In this document: in pieces, positions 1 to 9,229 of the stretch
Numbering within the stretch: the stretch's first letter is position 1
Layout of the letters: each line of letters starts with the position of its first letter
Origin: Flavobacterium humi
GTDB lineage: Bacteria > Bacteroidota > Bacteroidia > Flavobacteriales > Flavobacteriaceae
Length of the DNA: 64,000 nt
NCBI RefSeq assembly: GCF_004745595.1
Contig: NZ_SRLH01000003.1
Span: 372,001-436,000, forward strand
Direction: 5' to 3'
Notes under the pieces: model-generated
The model's database searches: none
What the model saw: only the letters and a program-made list of their open reading frames with translations
What the model was told of the DNA's origin: nothing
Position numbers and translations under genes: made by a program

Positions 1-2105
1 TTCAATTCCTTATTTTCCTTATTCAACTCTTTAAGATCTTCCTGTATCTTATCAAATTCTTTGTTGATTTCGTTTTGTTTTTCAGCTGAATTTTCCTTTT
101 TATCATCAGAAAGAGCCTCTTGCTTATCAGAAAGTTTGTCTAATTTGTCTGCAATCTGTTCTGCCTTTTTCTCAACATAATACCGTTTGGTCAACTCCAC
201 AAGCTGTTCAAGGTTCTTGCTTTGGTTTTTGCTTTTCTGTTGGAATTTTTCAATCTTCTCAAACAATTCTTCCTGGCTTAGTTTATCGTTGAGCTCTTTA
301 AGTTCATCCAAAAGTTTTTTGTTTTTTTCCAATTCTTTCTCTGATTTTTCCAATCTTTCTTTCAGTAATTCTTTCTCTGGATCCTTTTCATTAGACTTGA
401 ATTGCTCCAGGTTGTCTTTTATTTTCTCTGAAAACTCTTTCATCATTTCATCCTGCTGCTTTTGCCTTTTGATAAAATCATTGATTTTTTGCTGCTCTTT
501 ATAGTCTAGGCTGTTCTTTTCCTTATTGCTGTTTTTTAGCTTTTCGAGATCAGACATTTGCTTGTCTTGCGCGTTAAGCGATTTCTCTAAACTGTTGATG
601 TTGTCGTTTTGCTGTTGCAGGTTTTCTTCCTGTTTTTCTTCAGCTGTAGATTCACGATGGGAGAAGGCCTCTGATTTGGTGCTCTTGAAATGATGCAATG
701 CGTCATTGTCGAATACTTCAAAATAATACTCATACGATACGCCCGCATCAATATTCAAATTACTTGGGAAAGCAAAAACAAACTGATCGTATACATCGTT
801 CTTGATCGCAATGGTTCCACGTTTCACATCGGTAGGTTTATTCTTTGGATAATACACAACCTGCAGTTTTGAAAAACCATAATCATCCGAAATCTGGCCC
901 AATACATAGTTTTTGGTTCCTTTTAAACTGTCCGGAGCCATCGTTGCTTTGACCGTTGGGTATTGGTCTTTTATGATATTGATGGCATAATTCAGTTTTT
1001 CGTAGTTTTCGACTGATTTATTAGAAGTAAATATTTGATAATCTGTGTTTTGAATGATATTTTTAGACAATTTGAACTCGTTTCCGTCATGATTGAAAGA
1101 AAAAGAAGAATTGTCCTGGATCAGATGGATGCCTGACGTGGCAATTGTGCTGATTTTCCAGGTTACTTTTGTGCCTTCCGGTACGATCGCATTTCCGGTT
1201 CCTTTGATAATTTCGGGTTTTCTATTGAGGTAATTAGGGAAATTCAGGAGCATTTCAAAATTGGAAATCGCCGGAACAGCTACCACATCCAAAGCATATT
1301 CTTTTGAAACAACCTCATTGGCTTCGATATGGAAATCTACATTCTCCAGAGGTTTTTCGAATACAAACCGGAACATTCCTTGCTGCGTGTTTTCCATAAA
1401 ATAACTTTCATCACCAATAAAAATCATGGCCTTTTCGGGTACTACATTTCCAACGGTTTTTACAGTCAAGGTAAAATCTTTTCCTTGTTCGGTTTTCAGG
1501 TCGTTGCCGATAACAAAACGAAATGGGGCAGGAGGCAGGAATTGCTCTTTGTAATGCACGACTCGGTTCATGCTTTCTGTGATGAGTTGTTCTTTTCCGG
1601 AAAGCATCAGGAACAACAGCACTAATATCGGGATGATAGCCAGCGGTAAAAACTTCTTGTTTTTATTGAAATCTACCGCATTGGTAAACGGAATCGGCTG
1701 AAGGGAATTTGCTTTCTGTTCTATCGAAGCCAGGAGCAGTTCGGAATGATTGCCGTCTTGTGAAAGCTGCAGGAAATTGGTCAGCTTGTCGTTGACTTCA
1801 GAAAAATGGTTTCCTATGATTTTCGAGGCTTCGTTAAAACCGATCCCTTTTTGCAACTTGAAAAGCTTGAACAACGGAAAGGCAATAAACCGCACGAGCA
1901 GGAAAATTTCCACGATAAGGAAAAGCCAGAAAAGGAACGTTCTCCCAATGGGTTTCAACCAAAGGAAATATTCGATAAAACTGGTGGCCAGCAAATATAT
2001 CAGCCCCAAACCGACAAAGAAAATGCTTCCCCTGAGCAATTCATTGGTATAGAATTTCCTGATAAATCCTTCTAATTTCTGAAATATGAGTTTTGAGTTT
2101 TCCAC
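1..2105 (-). CDS. DUF4175-like large membrane/coiled-coil protein (3' end cut by window edge)
   Basis: About 701 residues of an open frame that runs off the left edge, so the C-terminus is missing. Two hydrophobic helices lie near residues 22-70 and a third near 148-163. A periplasmic-type beta-rich region follows, then from about residue 485 a very charged E/K/Q-rich coiled coil to the window edge. This layout matches the DUF4175 proteins of Flavobacteria, whose function is not known. I chose the GTG at 2105 as start because a TAA lies in frame 21 bases upstream and the only nearby ATG is in another frame and closes quickly. Divergent from gltX. The family call is from memory of the layout; the open frame itself is certain. 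Confidence 0.8.
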   Translation of the reverse strand, partial: MENSKLIFQKLEGFIRKFYTNELLRGSIFFVGLGLIYLLATSFIEYFLWLKPIGRTFLFWLFLIVEIFLLVRFIAFPLFKLFKLQKGIGFNEASKIIGNHFSEVNDKLTNFLQLSQDGNHSELLLASIEQKANSLQPIPFTNAVDFNKNKKFLPLAIIPILVLLFLMLSGKEQLITESMNRVVHYKEQFLPPAPFRFVIGNDLKTEQGKDFTLTVKTVGNVVPEKAMIFIGDESYFMENTQQGMFRFVFEKPLENVDFHIEANEVVSKEYALDVVAVPAISNFEMLLNFPNYLNRKPEIIKGTGNAIVPEGTKVTWKISTIATSGIHLIQDNSSFSFNHDGNEFKLSKNIIQNTDYQIFTSNKSVENYEKLNYAINIIKDQYPTVKATMAPDSLKGTKNYVLGQISDDYGFSKLQVVYYPKNKPTDVKRGTIAIKNDVYDQFVFAFPSNLNIDAGVSYEYYFEVFDNDALHHFKSTKSEAFSHRESTAEEKQEENLQQQNDNINSLEKSLNAQDKQMSDLEKLKNSNKEKNSLDYKEQQKINDFIKRQKQQDEMMKEFSEKIKDNLEQFKSNEKDPEKELLKERLEKSEKELEKNKKLLDELKELNDKLSQEELFEKIEKFQQKSKNQSKNLEQLVELTKRYYVEKKAEQIADKLDKLSDKQEALSDDKKENSAEKQNEINKEFDKIQEDLKELNKENKEL

Positions 2106-2224
2106 AGTAATAATTTCATCCTTTTATAACCAATAAAAGTACAAATTTTTCAATTGCATCAACATTAAAAAAAAGCGAATTACAATTCTCATTTTCAAAT
2201 TTTTAAATTGATCTTTTGAAACCG

Positions 2225-2232
2225 TATCTTTG
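2225..2232 (+). promoter_or_regulatory. Bacteroidetes -7 element for gltX
   Basis: TATCTTTG is a full match to the TAnnTTTG consensus, 17 bases before the gltX start codon. No convincing -33 element is seen at the usual spacing. Confidence 0.6.
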
Positions 2233-2249
2233 TACCAAATTTTACGAAA

Positions 2250-3755
2250 ATGTCAAAGCAAGTGCGTGTGCGTTTTGCACCAAGTCCAACCGGACCCTTA
2301 CATATTGGCGGAGTCAGAACCGCTTTGTTTAATTATCTATTTGCCAAAAAGAACGATGGTATTTTCTTTTTGCGGGTGGAAGATACCGATCAGAACCGAT
2401 TCGTACCCGGAGCCGAAGCCTATATAATGGAAGCTTTGGAATGGCTGGGAATTGCCCCGGATGAAACGGTTGGGAAAAATGAGAAGTTTGGCCCGTACCG
2501 CCAGAGCGAAAGAAAGCCGCTATACAAACAATACGCAGACCAGCTTATAGCATCCGGCTGGGCATATTATGCTTTTGATACCGCTGAAGCTTTGGATAAA
2601 CATCGAAAAGAACACGAGGAGCAAGGCAAAACATTTATTTACAACCATCACAATCGTGAAAAATTAGATACTTCTTTGGTTCTTTCTCAAGAAGAAACAG
2701 CCAAAAGGATTGCTTCAGGCGAAGAATATGTCATCCGTTTTAAAACTCCGGTTGATGAGACATTGCATTTGAAAGACATCATCCGTGGGGATATAAAATT
2801 TGAAACCAATTTGCTGGATGATAAGGTACTTTTTAAGAGCGACGGAATGCCAACGTATCATTTGGCGAACATCGTTGATGACCATTTGATGGAAACCTCT
2901 CATGTTATCCGTGGTGAAGAATGGCTTCCATCGATGCCGCTGCACGTTTTATTGTACAGGGCTTTCAATTGGGAAGCGCCAGAATTTGCCCATTTGCCAT
3001 TAATCCTAAAACCTATAGGAAATGGAAAATTATCCAAAAGGGATGGAGACAAAATGGGCTTCCCGGTATTTCCACTGGAATGGAAAACAGAAGAAGGTGT
3101 TTCCTCCGGATACAGGGAAAACGGGTTCTTCCCGGAAGCAGTAGTTAACTTTTTAGCTTTATTGGGATGGAATGACGGAACAGAGCAGGAGTTGTTTTCT
3201 TTGGAAGAATTAATCCGGAAATTTGACCTGAACAGGGTTAATAAAGCGGGTGCGAAATTCGATCCTGAAAAGAACAAATGGTTCAACCACCAATACCTGG
3301 TAAAGAAAGACGATGCTTTTTTAGCAGCGTTGTTTTTACCGATAGTACAATCAAAAGGCATTGAAACAAATCTTGGTTATGCAACAAAAGTGGTGGCTTC
3401 TGTAAAAGAAAGAGCGCATTTTGTAAATGAACTTTGGGACTTATCCGATTATTTCTTTACCGCACCAGCATCGTATGATGAAAAAGCGGCCAAAAACTGG
3501 AAGGAAGAAACCCCTGAACTTATGAAACAGTTGATTTCAGTATTGGAAAACATTCAGGATTTTACTTCTGTGACTATTGAAACAACGGTAAAAGAATGGC
3601 TGACTGCAAACGAAATAGGAATGGGCAAGGTGATGCAACCTTTCCGATTGAGTTTGGTAGGAAAGATGATGGGGCCGCATTTGTTTGATATCGTAGAGAT
3701 GTTAGGCAAGGAGGAAACCACCAGGCGGATCCAAAAAGCTATTGACACGTTATAA
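2250..3755 (+). CDS. gltX: Glutamate--tRNA ligase
   Basis: Charges tRNA-Glu with glutamate in the cytoplasm. The class I signature is clear: PSPTGPLHIGG at residues 11-21 (HIGH motif) and KLSKRDG near residue 260 (KMSKS loop). The length of 501 residues is normal for bacterial GltX. The start is the first ATG after the TATCTTTG promoter. It ends in a hairpin terminator shared with the convergent gene on the other strand. A separate glutaminyl-tRNA synthetase lies 3 kb downstream, so this enzyme is probably the discriminating type that charges only tRNA-Glu; that last point is inference. Confidence 0.97.
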   Translation: MSKQVRVRFAPSPTGPLHIGGVRTALFNYLFAKKNDGIFFLRVEDTDQNRFVPGAEAYIMEALEWLGIAPDETVGKNEKFGPYRQSERKPLYKQYADQLIASGWAYYAFDTAEALDKHRKEHEEQGKTFIYNHHNREKLDTSLVLSQEETAKRIASGEEYVIRFKTPVDETLHLKDIIRGDIKFETNLLDDKVLFKSDGMPTYHLANIVDDHLMETSHVIRGEEWLPSMPLHVLLYRAFNWEAPEFAHLPLILKPIGNGKLSKRDGDKMGFPVFPLEWKTEEGVSSGYRENGFFPEAVVNFLALLGWNDGTEQELFSLEELIRKFDLNRVNKAGAKFDPEKNKWFNHQYLVKKDDAFLAALFLPIVQSKGIETNLGYATKVVASVKERAHFVNELWDLSDYFFTAPASYDEKAAKNWKEETPELMKQLISVLENIQDFTSVTIETTVKEWLTANEIGMGKVMQPFRLSLVGKMMGPHLFDIVEMLGKEETTRRIQKAIDTL

Positions 3756-3759
3756 AAAT

Positions 3760-3784
3760 AAAAGCTCCTTACGGGAGCTTTTTT
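3760..3784. terminator. Bidirectional intrinsic terminator
   Basis: A 9-bp stem (AAAAGCTCC / GGAGCTTTT) with a 5-base loop, flanked by A and T runs. It closes gltX on the plus strand and the hypothetical gene ending at 3783 on the minus strand. Confidence 0.85.
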
Positions 3785-4367
3785 ATTGTAAACAACTAAT
3801 GTAAACCGGTGTGTTGAAAAAACCCAAAACAGCCATATTGCTGGTATCCTGTATATTTCGCTCTGAGTTGGCAAGCCTGTTCAGCAGCAATTCACAGTTA
3901 GGAAAATAAAACTTGATCTTGGAATAGATCTCTCCTCTTAAATTGACGTTTTTTTGGTTCCTGGAATTGCTGAATTCATGTGTTTCTATAATCATATCTT
4001 CTTTATCAAGCACATGGAACACGTAGAAAACAGTACTGCTTCCTTCTTCTTCGGGCATCGAAATACTAACCAAAGTCCTTTCCGGGGTTTCAGCCAAAAC
4101 AAAAAAACCGCTTATTTCATTGGATTTATCGAGTTTGAAGGTTTTAAATTTATTCACACCAAAAATTACATAATCAAAATCCCTGAAATTTGCCTTGAAC
4201 TCCTTCTCGCTGTTTGCCAATTTGTAATAGATCGTTTTTTCAGAGGCATCAATCCGGAACGAGTTTTTTTTTATTTCTGTCTTGGAACCGTCTTTTTTAA
4301 CGATAAAAGAATCCGGAAAAGCGATTTGTGAAATACATAAAAACAACAGAAGGTAAAGTTTTTTCAT
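3783..4367 (-). CDS. Exported hypothetical protein
   Basis: 194 residues that I do not recognise. The N-terminus is a signal peptide: MKK followed by about 14 hydrophobic residues ending near IAFPDS. The mature part is about 175 residues, rich in Lys, Glu and Phe, with alternating charged and aromatic patches that suggest beta structure and no further membrane helix. Two cysteines lie near the C-terminus. It is probably periplasmic or outer-membrane associated. It is a single gene with its own promoter (4388-4395) and terminator (3760-3784). Confidence 0.75.
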   Translation of the reverse strand: MKKLYLLLFLCISQIAFPDSFIVKKDGSKTEIKKNSFRIDASEKTIYYKLANSEKEFKANFRDFDYVIFGVNKFKTFKLDKSNEISGFFVLAETPERTLVSISMPEEEGSSTVFYVFHVLDKEDMIIETHEFSNSRNQKNVNLRGEIYSKIKFYFPNCELLLNRLANSERNIQDTSNMAVLGFFNTPVYISCLQ

Positions 4368-4387
4368 AGTAGGTTGGTGTTAATTCG

Positions 4388-4395
4388 CAAAAATA
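4388..4395 (-). promoter_or_regulatory. Bacteroidetes -7 element for the exported hypothetical gene
   Basis: Reads TATTTTTG on the minus strand, a full TAnnTTTG match, 20 bases upstream of the ATG at 4367. Confidence 0.6.
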
Positions 4396-4450
4396 AAACA
4401 CATTCCAGCCATTCAAATTAAACCATTATTAACAAATAAATAAATTGTAA

Positions 4451-4477
4451 TAAAAAAGCCCCGCAATGCGGGGCTTC
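4451..4477 (-). terminator. Intrinsic terminator of the outer-membrane barrel gene
   Basis: A perfect 9-bp GC-rich stem (AAGCCCCGC / GCGGGGCTT) with a 3-base loop. On the minus strand it is followed by a T run, 21 bases after the stop at 4498. Confidence 0.85.
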
Positions 4478-4497
4478 AGTGTTGAAATAAGGTAATT

Positions 4498-5151
4498 TTA
4501 TAAATTAATAAGCAACTGGCCGCTTAAAATCCCTAAATGGCCTTTGAAATCCCCATTGTTTTTGGTTGTCAATTCCTCACTTTTATTCAGGTTGTTCAGG
4601 AAATTATTCACTCCGTACTGATAGGACAAAACTGCCTTCACTTGTTTGGACCCGGCAGAAATACCCATGTAAAGATTCCCGTTTATTTTAGTCACATCTT
4701 CAATATCAGCAACAGTCAAAGCCGTTCCTGCAATGGTATTCTTGGCATCGTCGCGGTTAAATTTCAGTTTGTCATTTACCTGGAGGACAGGTCCCAATTC
4801 TATTGAAAGATGGTCTTCCACAATATTATAACTCAATAGTAACCTAATCTGGGCGGCCAGGAATTTATAATCGACATCTTTATTTTGTGCCAAAAGAGTG
4901 GTGCTTGCTACGGAAAAACGGCTTTCAGTAAACTGCATCCCAAACACCATACTGAAGTTGTTATAATAATTTCCCCTAACTGAGAATCCTCCGATCCATC
5001 CTGATTCTGGATTTGCGTCAAAATTAGAAGTCATAAGCGACGTTTGGGTAATCCCGCCCGAAATCCCGATCCTGTTGCCATCACGGCGTCCGTATTGTGC
5101 TGATAATGAAACGGAAAACAACACAAAAACCCAAATAAATATCTTTTTCAT
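4498..5151 (-). CDS. Outer-membrane beta-barrel protein
   Basis: 217 residues. The signal peptide MKKIFIWVFVLFSVSLSAQ is typical of exported Flavobacterium proteins. The mature part has alternating short beta strands with Gly and aromatic residues at the ends, for example SGWIGGFSVRGNYYNN and NLYMGISAG, as expected for a small PorT/OmpX-like barrel. Substrate and role are unknown. I place the start at 5151, not at an upstream in-frame codon near 5187, because the TACTTTTG promoter element lies between them. Monocistronic, with a strong terminator. It is divergent from the SPFH gene, with about 100 bases between them. Confidence 0.75.
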   Translation of the reverse strand: MKKIFIWVFVLFSVSLSAQYGRRDGNRIGISGGITQTSLMTSNFDANPESGWIGGFSVRGNYYNNFSMVFGMQFTESRFSVASTTLLAQNKDVDYKFLAAQIRLLLSYNIVEDHLSIELGPVLQVNDKLKFNRDDAKNTIAGTALTVADIEDVTKINGNLYMGISAGSKQVKAVLSYQYGVNNFLNNLNKSEELTTKNNGDFKGHLGILSGQLLINL

Positions 5152-5165
5152 AAACCTGTTTTTTG

Positions 5166-5173
5166 CAAAAGTA
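5166..5173 (-). promoter_or_regulatory. Bacteroidetes -7 element for the barrel gene
   Basis: Reads TACTTTTG on the minus strand, a full match to TAnnTTTG, 14 bases upstream of the ATG at 5151. It rules out translation starting at the longer frame. Confidence 0.55.
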
Positions 5174-5257
5174 GCTATTATTACCAAAAAGAGTTGTAAC
5201 TTTTAAAATAAACTCACGTATAACTACCATTAATCAAATAACTTAAAAATAAAAACT

Positions 5258-6241
5258 ATGGGAATTTCTTTTCTTGCTATTTTATTTATCGGCTTTTTTC
5301 TCTTAATGGCTTCCTTTTTTACCGTAAAGCAACAGACAGCAGTTGTTATTGAGCGCTTTGGTAAATTTTTAAGCATCAGGAATTCAGGTTTACAACTAAA
5401 GATTCCTGTTTTTGACAGAATTGCCGGCCGTGTCAACTTGCGAATCCAACAATTAGATGTTATCATCGAAACACAAACCAAAGACAATGTGTTTGTCAAA
5501 ATGAAAGTTTCAGTACAATTCAGGGTAATCCAGGAACACGTTTACGAGGCTTTCTACAAATTGGAATATCCTCACGATCAGATTACTGCGTATGTATTTG
5601 ACGTAGTTCGTGCGGAAGTGCCAAAACTGATCCTGGACGATGTATTTGTCCGTAAAGACGATATTGCCATCGCTGTAAAACGAGAATTAAACGAAGCCAT
5701 GCTGGCGTATGGTTATGATATCATCAATACCTTGGTCACAGATATAGATCCGGATATCCAGGTGAAAAACGCCATGAACCGTATCAATGCTGCAGAAAGA
5801 GAAAAAACAGCAGCTATGTTTGAATCGGAAGCACAACGTATCCGAATTGTAGCCAAAGCCAAAGCAGAAGCGGAAAGCAAAAAATTACAAGGACAAGGTA
5901 TTGCAGATCAGCGTCGTGAAATTGCACGAGGATTGGTAGAAAGTGTGGAAGTGTTAAACGAAGTGGGAATCAATTCACAGGAAGCATCTGCTCTTATTGT
6001 GATTACGCAACATTACGATACGCTGCAAGCTATTGGTGCCGATACCAACTCGAATTTAATTTTGCTTCCAAATTCTCCACAAGCGGCAAGTGATATGTTG
6101 AATAGTATGGTGACAAGTTTTTCAGCTTCCAACATTATTGGAGAGCAAATGAAAAACCAACCGAAAAGAGTAAAATCGAAAGATCATACTTCAACCGATT
6201 ATAATCCTTCGGATACTTCTGATCCGAATGCTGCATCGTAA
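5258..6241 (+). CDS. SPFH/Band 7 family membrane protein (stomatin/QmcA type)
   Basis: 327 residues. One N-terminal membrane helix (about residues 4-22) is followed by a complete SPFH domain (about 23-190). Typical stretches are TVKQQTAVVIERFGKF, IQQLDVIIETQTKDNV and RAEVPKLILDDVF. An alanine- and glutamate-rich helical region (about 175-240, AEREKTAAMFESEAQRIR) is the family's oligomerisation coil. The C-terminal 40 residues are polar and probably disordered. Such proteins form ring or cage scaffolds on the inner membrane and often partner NfeD or FtsH, neither of which is nearby. Single gene, followed by a terminator. Confidence 0.9.
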   Translation: MGISFLAILFIGFFLLMASFFTVKQQTAVVIERFGKFLSIRNSGLQLKIPVFDRIAGRVNLRIQQLDVIIETQTKDNVFVKMKVSVQFRVIQEHVYEAFYKLEYPHDQITAYVFDVVRAEVPKLILDDVFVRKDDIAIAVKRELNEAMLAYGYDIINTLVTDIDPDIQVKNAMNRINAAEREKTAAMFESEAQRIRIVAKAKAEAESKKLQGQGIADQRREIARGLVESVEVLNEVGINSQEASALIVITQHYDTLQAIGADTNSNLILLPNSPQAASDMLNSMVTSFSASNIIGEQMKNQPKRVKSKDHTSTDYNPSDTSDPNAAS

Positions 6242-6264
6242 CATTTTTAAAAAAAATAGTTGAA

Positions 6265-6298
6265 AAGAGTCCATCAAAAAATGGGCTCTTTTTTTTAT
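6265..6298 (+). terminator. Intrinsic terminator of the SPFH gene
   Basis: A 10-bp stem (AAGAGTCCAT / ATGGGCTCTT, one G-T pair) with a 6-base A-rich loop and a run of eight or more T, 24 bases after the stop. Confidence 0.85.
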
Positions 6299-6497
6299 TC
6301 CATTTTTTGGTCCAAAAAAACGAATTTTACGCTTTTTAAACCTTAAAATTAAAATAATGCGATTTAAGCCATTTTCGAAATATAAAACAATAAAACACCT
6401 TGCCTCTTTTTTTTGATGGTTTACAATTAAAATATGAAGGTCACTTTTAATTCATAAAAACTATTATTTATGAAATTCAATAAAAAATATCTATAAT

Positions 6498-6526
6498 ATA
6501 AAAACCCGCTGATGGGCGGGTTTTTA
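6498..6526 (-). terminator. Intrinsic terminator of glnS
   Basis: A 9-bp stem (AAAACCCGC / GCGGGTTTT) with a 6-base loop and T/A runs on both sides. It lies just beyond the glnS stop at 6552 on the minus strand. Confidence 0.85.
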
Positions 6527-6551
6527 ATAGTTAAAATTTATATCTCAGTTT

Positions 6552-8639
6552 TTAGAATTTTGTAAATTTTTCCAAAACCATTGGATCAGTTTCTTTTTCT
6601 CTTAAATCTAAAAGTTGTTCTCTGTATGAATTAAAAAGATAATTATTATTATTAAAAACTTCAACCATTTCTGCTCTAACGATATTTGATTGACTTGCTC
6701 CTGAAAAATTGAATAATTTGTCAATTTTGTCTCTTTCTATTTCCTCGACATCCAGGTTATTGGAATAATTAAGGATCATATTGGCAAAAAGAAGAGACTT
6801 TTTGTCATTAACGCTATTCATGTTGGTATTAAAAGCATTCAATAATAAGTTTGTATTTTGAATGGCTGAGATATCGTTCTTAAAAGCAGCCTCAAACTCA
6901 GATTTTTTATCTAAATCATTGTTTTTGAAGTAACTGTTTATATTTTTCGGAATCGATAATTTAAGTAAGTTTTCTTCTTTTTTATCGTTATTGACAACTG
7001 TTACTTTCAAATCAACGGTTTTGTTGAAAACTAAGGTTTCTGATGTAGAATCCCTGTCTACGCAGAAATACCCGGTGCGCTGGAACTGGAATTTATCGCC
7101 TTCTTTAGCTTCTTTCAAACTGTTTTCAACAACGCCTTTCACGGTTTTCAAGGAATTCGGGTTCACAAATTCAAGGAAACTCTTTTCTTGTGTATCTGGT
7201 GATTCTTCAGTAAACAAACGATCGTACAACCTGATTTCCGCATTTACAGCATGAGGAACCGAAACCCAATGGATGGTTTTGGATACTTTTCGGTTACTGG
7301 CTTCAGAACCGCTACCACTCTTACTGTCAGTATCATAGGTTGCTTTTATTTCGGTAATGACACCGTTGGTATCTTTTGTAACCGCTTCAAATTGTATGAT
7401 ATACGCATTTTTTAAACGTACTTCTTTGGAAACAAAATCGTCATTGAAACTTAAAAAGTCTTCTCTTTCGATGTAAATTTCTTTGGAAAAAGGTACTTTT
7501 CTGAAGGTCATGGTTTCTTCTTCCGGATTGTTTTCGGCTTCCAGCCATTCTTCATTTCCATCAGGATAATTCGTAATGACTAATTTTACCGGGTCAAGAA
7601 CGGCCATAACCCTTGGTGTTATTTTGTTTAAATCTTCGCGTACGCAGAATTCCAACAAAGAAACATCTATTAAATTTTCACGCTTGGCAATGCCAATGGT
7701 ATCGGCAAAATTCCGAATGGAAGCTGGTGTATAACCGCGTCTTCTCATCCCGGAAATGGTTGACATACGCGGATCGTCCCAACCGGTAACATGCTTTTCT
7801 TCAACTAATTGCAATAATTTCCGTTTGGAAACCACTGTATGTGACAAATTCCTTCTGGCAAATTCCCTTTGCTTTGGCCTTACTTTTTCAGTGTCATAAA
7901 TCTGGTCTAAAAACCAATCGTACAATTCTCTGTGCGGCAAAAACTCCAACGTACAAAAAGAATGCGAAATTTGTTCCAGGTAATCGCTTTCGCCATGAGC
8001 CCAGTCGTACATAGGATAAATGCACCATTTGTTGCCTGTCCTGTGGTGTTTTTCATGTAAAATCCTGTACATAATAGGATCTCGCATTAACATATTAGGA
8101 GAAGCCATATCAATTTTGGCCCGTAAAATATGAGCCCCTTTTTCAAATTCACCGTTTTTCATTCGCAAGAATAAATCCAGGTTTTCTTCCACAGAACGAT
8201 TCCTGAAAGGGCTGTCAACACCAGCTTGCGTAGGGGTTCCTTTTTGTTTTGCCATTTCTTCAGAAGACTGGCTATCTACGTAGGCTTTCCCTTTTTTGAT
8301 CAATTCGACCGTCCAATCGTAAAGTTCCTGAAAATAATCAGAAGCATAACGCTCTTCGGCCCATTTATAACCAAGCCATTCCACATCCCTTTTGATGGCA
8401 TCTACATATTCCTGTTCTTCCTTGGCTGGATTGGTATCGTCAAACCGTAAATTTACAGGTGACTGATAATCAATACCTAAACCAAAATTCAAACAAATGG
8501 CACTCGCATGGCCAACATGTAAATAACCGTTAGGTTCCGGTGGAAAACGAAAGCGTAATTTAGCAGGAGACAAACCATTTTTTAAATCTTCCTCTATGAT
8601 TTGCTCTATAAAATTCAGTGATTTTTCTTTAGTTGACAT
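6552..8639 (-). CDS. glnS: Glutamine--tRNA ligase with C-terminal extension
   Basis: Charges tRNA-Gln directly. Class I motifs are PPEPNGYLHVGH at residues 33-44 and VVSKRKL near 268. The catalytic and beta-barrel anticodon domains end near residue 555, the normal length of the family. About 140 further residues follow, rich in Asn, Lys and acidic residues, and the DNA for them (about 6552-6970) is visibly richer in A/T. This tail may correspond to the GatB/YqeY-like tails known on some GlnRS, but I cannot prove it by eye. The start is the ATG at 8639; the longer frame to 8669 would begin upstream of the promoter at 8658-8665. Confidence 0.95.
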   Translation of the reverse strand: MSTKEKSLNFIEQIIEEDLKNGLSPAKLRFRFPPEPNGYLHVGHASAICLNFGLGIDYQSPVNLRFDDTNPAKEEQEYVDAIKRDVEWLGYKWAEERYASDYFQELYDWTVELIKKGKAYVDSQSSEEMAKQKGTPTQAGVDSPFRNRSVEENLDLFLRMKNGEFEKGAHILRAKIDMASPNMLMRDPIMYRILHEKHHRTGNKWCIYPMYDWAHGESDYLEQISHSFCTLEFLPHRELYDWFLDQIYDTEKVRPKQREFARRNLSHTVVSKRKLLQLVEEKHVTGWDDPRMSTISGMRRRGYTPASIRNFADTIGIAKRENLIDVSLLEFCVREDLNKITPRVMAVLDPVKLVITNYPDGNEEWLEAENNPEEETMTFRKVPFSKEIYIEREDFLSFNDDFVSKEVRLKNAYIIQFEAVTKDTNGVITEIKATYDTDSKSGSGSEASNRKVSKTIHWVSVPHAVNAEIRLYDRLFTEESPDTQEKSFLEFVNPNSLKTVKGVVENSLKEAKEGDKFQFQRTGYFCVDRDSTSETLVFNKTVDLKVTVVNNDKKEENLLKLSIPKNINSYFKNNDLDKKSEFEAAFKNDISAIQNTNLLLNAFNTNMNSVNDKKSLLFANMILNYSNNLDVEEIERDKIDKLFNFSGASQSNIVRAEMVEVFNNNNYLFNSYREQLLDLREKETDPMVLEKFTKF

Positions 8640-8657
8640 ATTCTTAAATTGAAAAGG

Positions 8658-8665
8658 CAAAGTTA
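8658..8665 (-). promoter_or_regulatory. Bacteroidetes -7 element for glnS
   Basis: Reads TAACTTTG on the minus strand, a full TAnnTTTG match, 18 bases upstream of the ATG at 8639. It decides the start codon. Confidence 0.6.
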
Positions 8666-8778
8666 CCAAAAATGTTGGTTATTTGGGCATTGGTTGATTT
8701 TCTTATTTACCGTTTCTTACAGAAAAAGTTGTAATTTTATCCGATAAATGACTAACCAAATCTTCGAATACACTTACA

Positions 8779-9138
8779 ATGGGAACAATAAAACTTAAAA
8801 ATATACGGACTTTTTCATTTCACGGATGCCTTATCGAGGAAGGAAAGATCGGTTCTGATTATACCGTTGACCTGGAAATCAAAACCGACCTGCGCAAATC
8901 GGCACAAAGCGATGCCTTGGCAGATACCGTGGATTATGTACTTTTGAACAGGATTGTAGTGGAAGAAATGGCCATTCGTTCAGAACTTTTGGAACGTGTG
9001 GCACAACGGATCATGGAACGTATCTTTAAGGAAATACCTGCGGTTTCAAGGATTCTTGTGGCAGTTTCAAAACTAAATCCGCCTATTGGTGGTGATGTTG
9101 AAGCAGTTACCATTGAAATGGAAGAATATAGAAATTAA
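8779..9138 (+). CDS. folB: Dihydroneopterin aldolase
   Basis: 119 residues, the usual FolB length. The enzyme splits 7,8-dihydroneopterin to 6-hydroxymethyl-dihydropterin and glycolaldehyde in folate synthesis. Visible family features are the N-terminal KLKNIRTFSFHGCLIEEGKIG, with the conserved Glu after HG, the TVDY segment near residue 50 with the substrate loop, and the C-terminal VAVSKLNPPIGG, which carries the catalytic Lys. No other folate genes are nearby. The start is the first ATG; a near-consensus promoter TAATTTTA lies at 8732-8739. The gene is followed by tRNA-Cys, which has its own promoter. Confidence 0.93.
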   Translation: MGTIKLKNIRTFSFHGCLIEEGKIGSDYTVDLEIKTDLRKSAQSDALADTVDYVLLNRIVVEEMAIRSELLERVAQRIMERIFKEIPAVSRILVAVSKLNPPIGGDVEAVTIEMEEYRN

Positions 9139-9204
9139 TTCCTGGCAAAAGACAATTTTATTCAAAGTTTTTGATTTTTGGCTTTTGGCTTTTAACTTTT
9201 TTCT

Positions 9205-9212
9205 TATATTTG
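9205..9212 (+). promoter_or_regulatory. Bacteroidetes -7 element for tRNA-Cys
   Basis: TATATTTG, a full match to TAnnTTTG, 17 bases before the tRNA. A TTG at 9185-9187 lies 17 bases upstream and could be the -33 element. Confidence 0.65.
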
Positions 9213-9229
9213 CAATCCAGTAAATAAAG

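Larger units (their letters stand above)
6242..6551. other. Gene-free AT-rich intergenic stretch
   Basis: 310 bases between the convergent SPFH and glnS genes. It holds two terminators (described separately) and between them about 200 bases of A/T-rich sequence. I see no open frame with coding character, no tRNA and no strong repeat. Confidence 0.7.

Noticed and set aside
187..504. Ser/Phe-rich plus-strand frame opposite the DUF4175 coiled coil, and similar frames opposite other genes
   Set aside because: These are mirror images of E/K-rich coding sequence on the other strand, with no promoter or domain.
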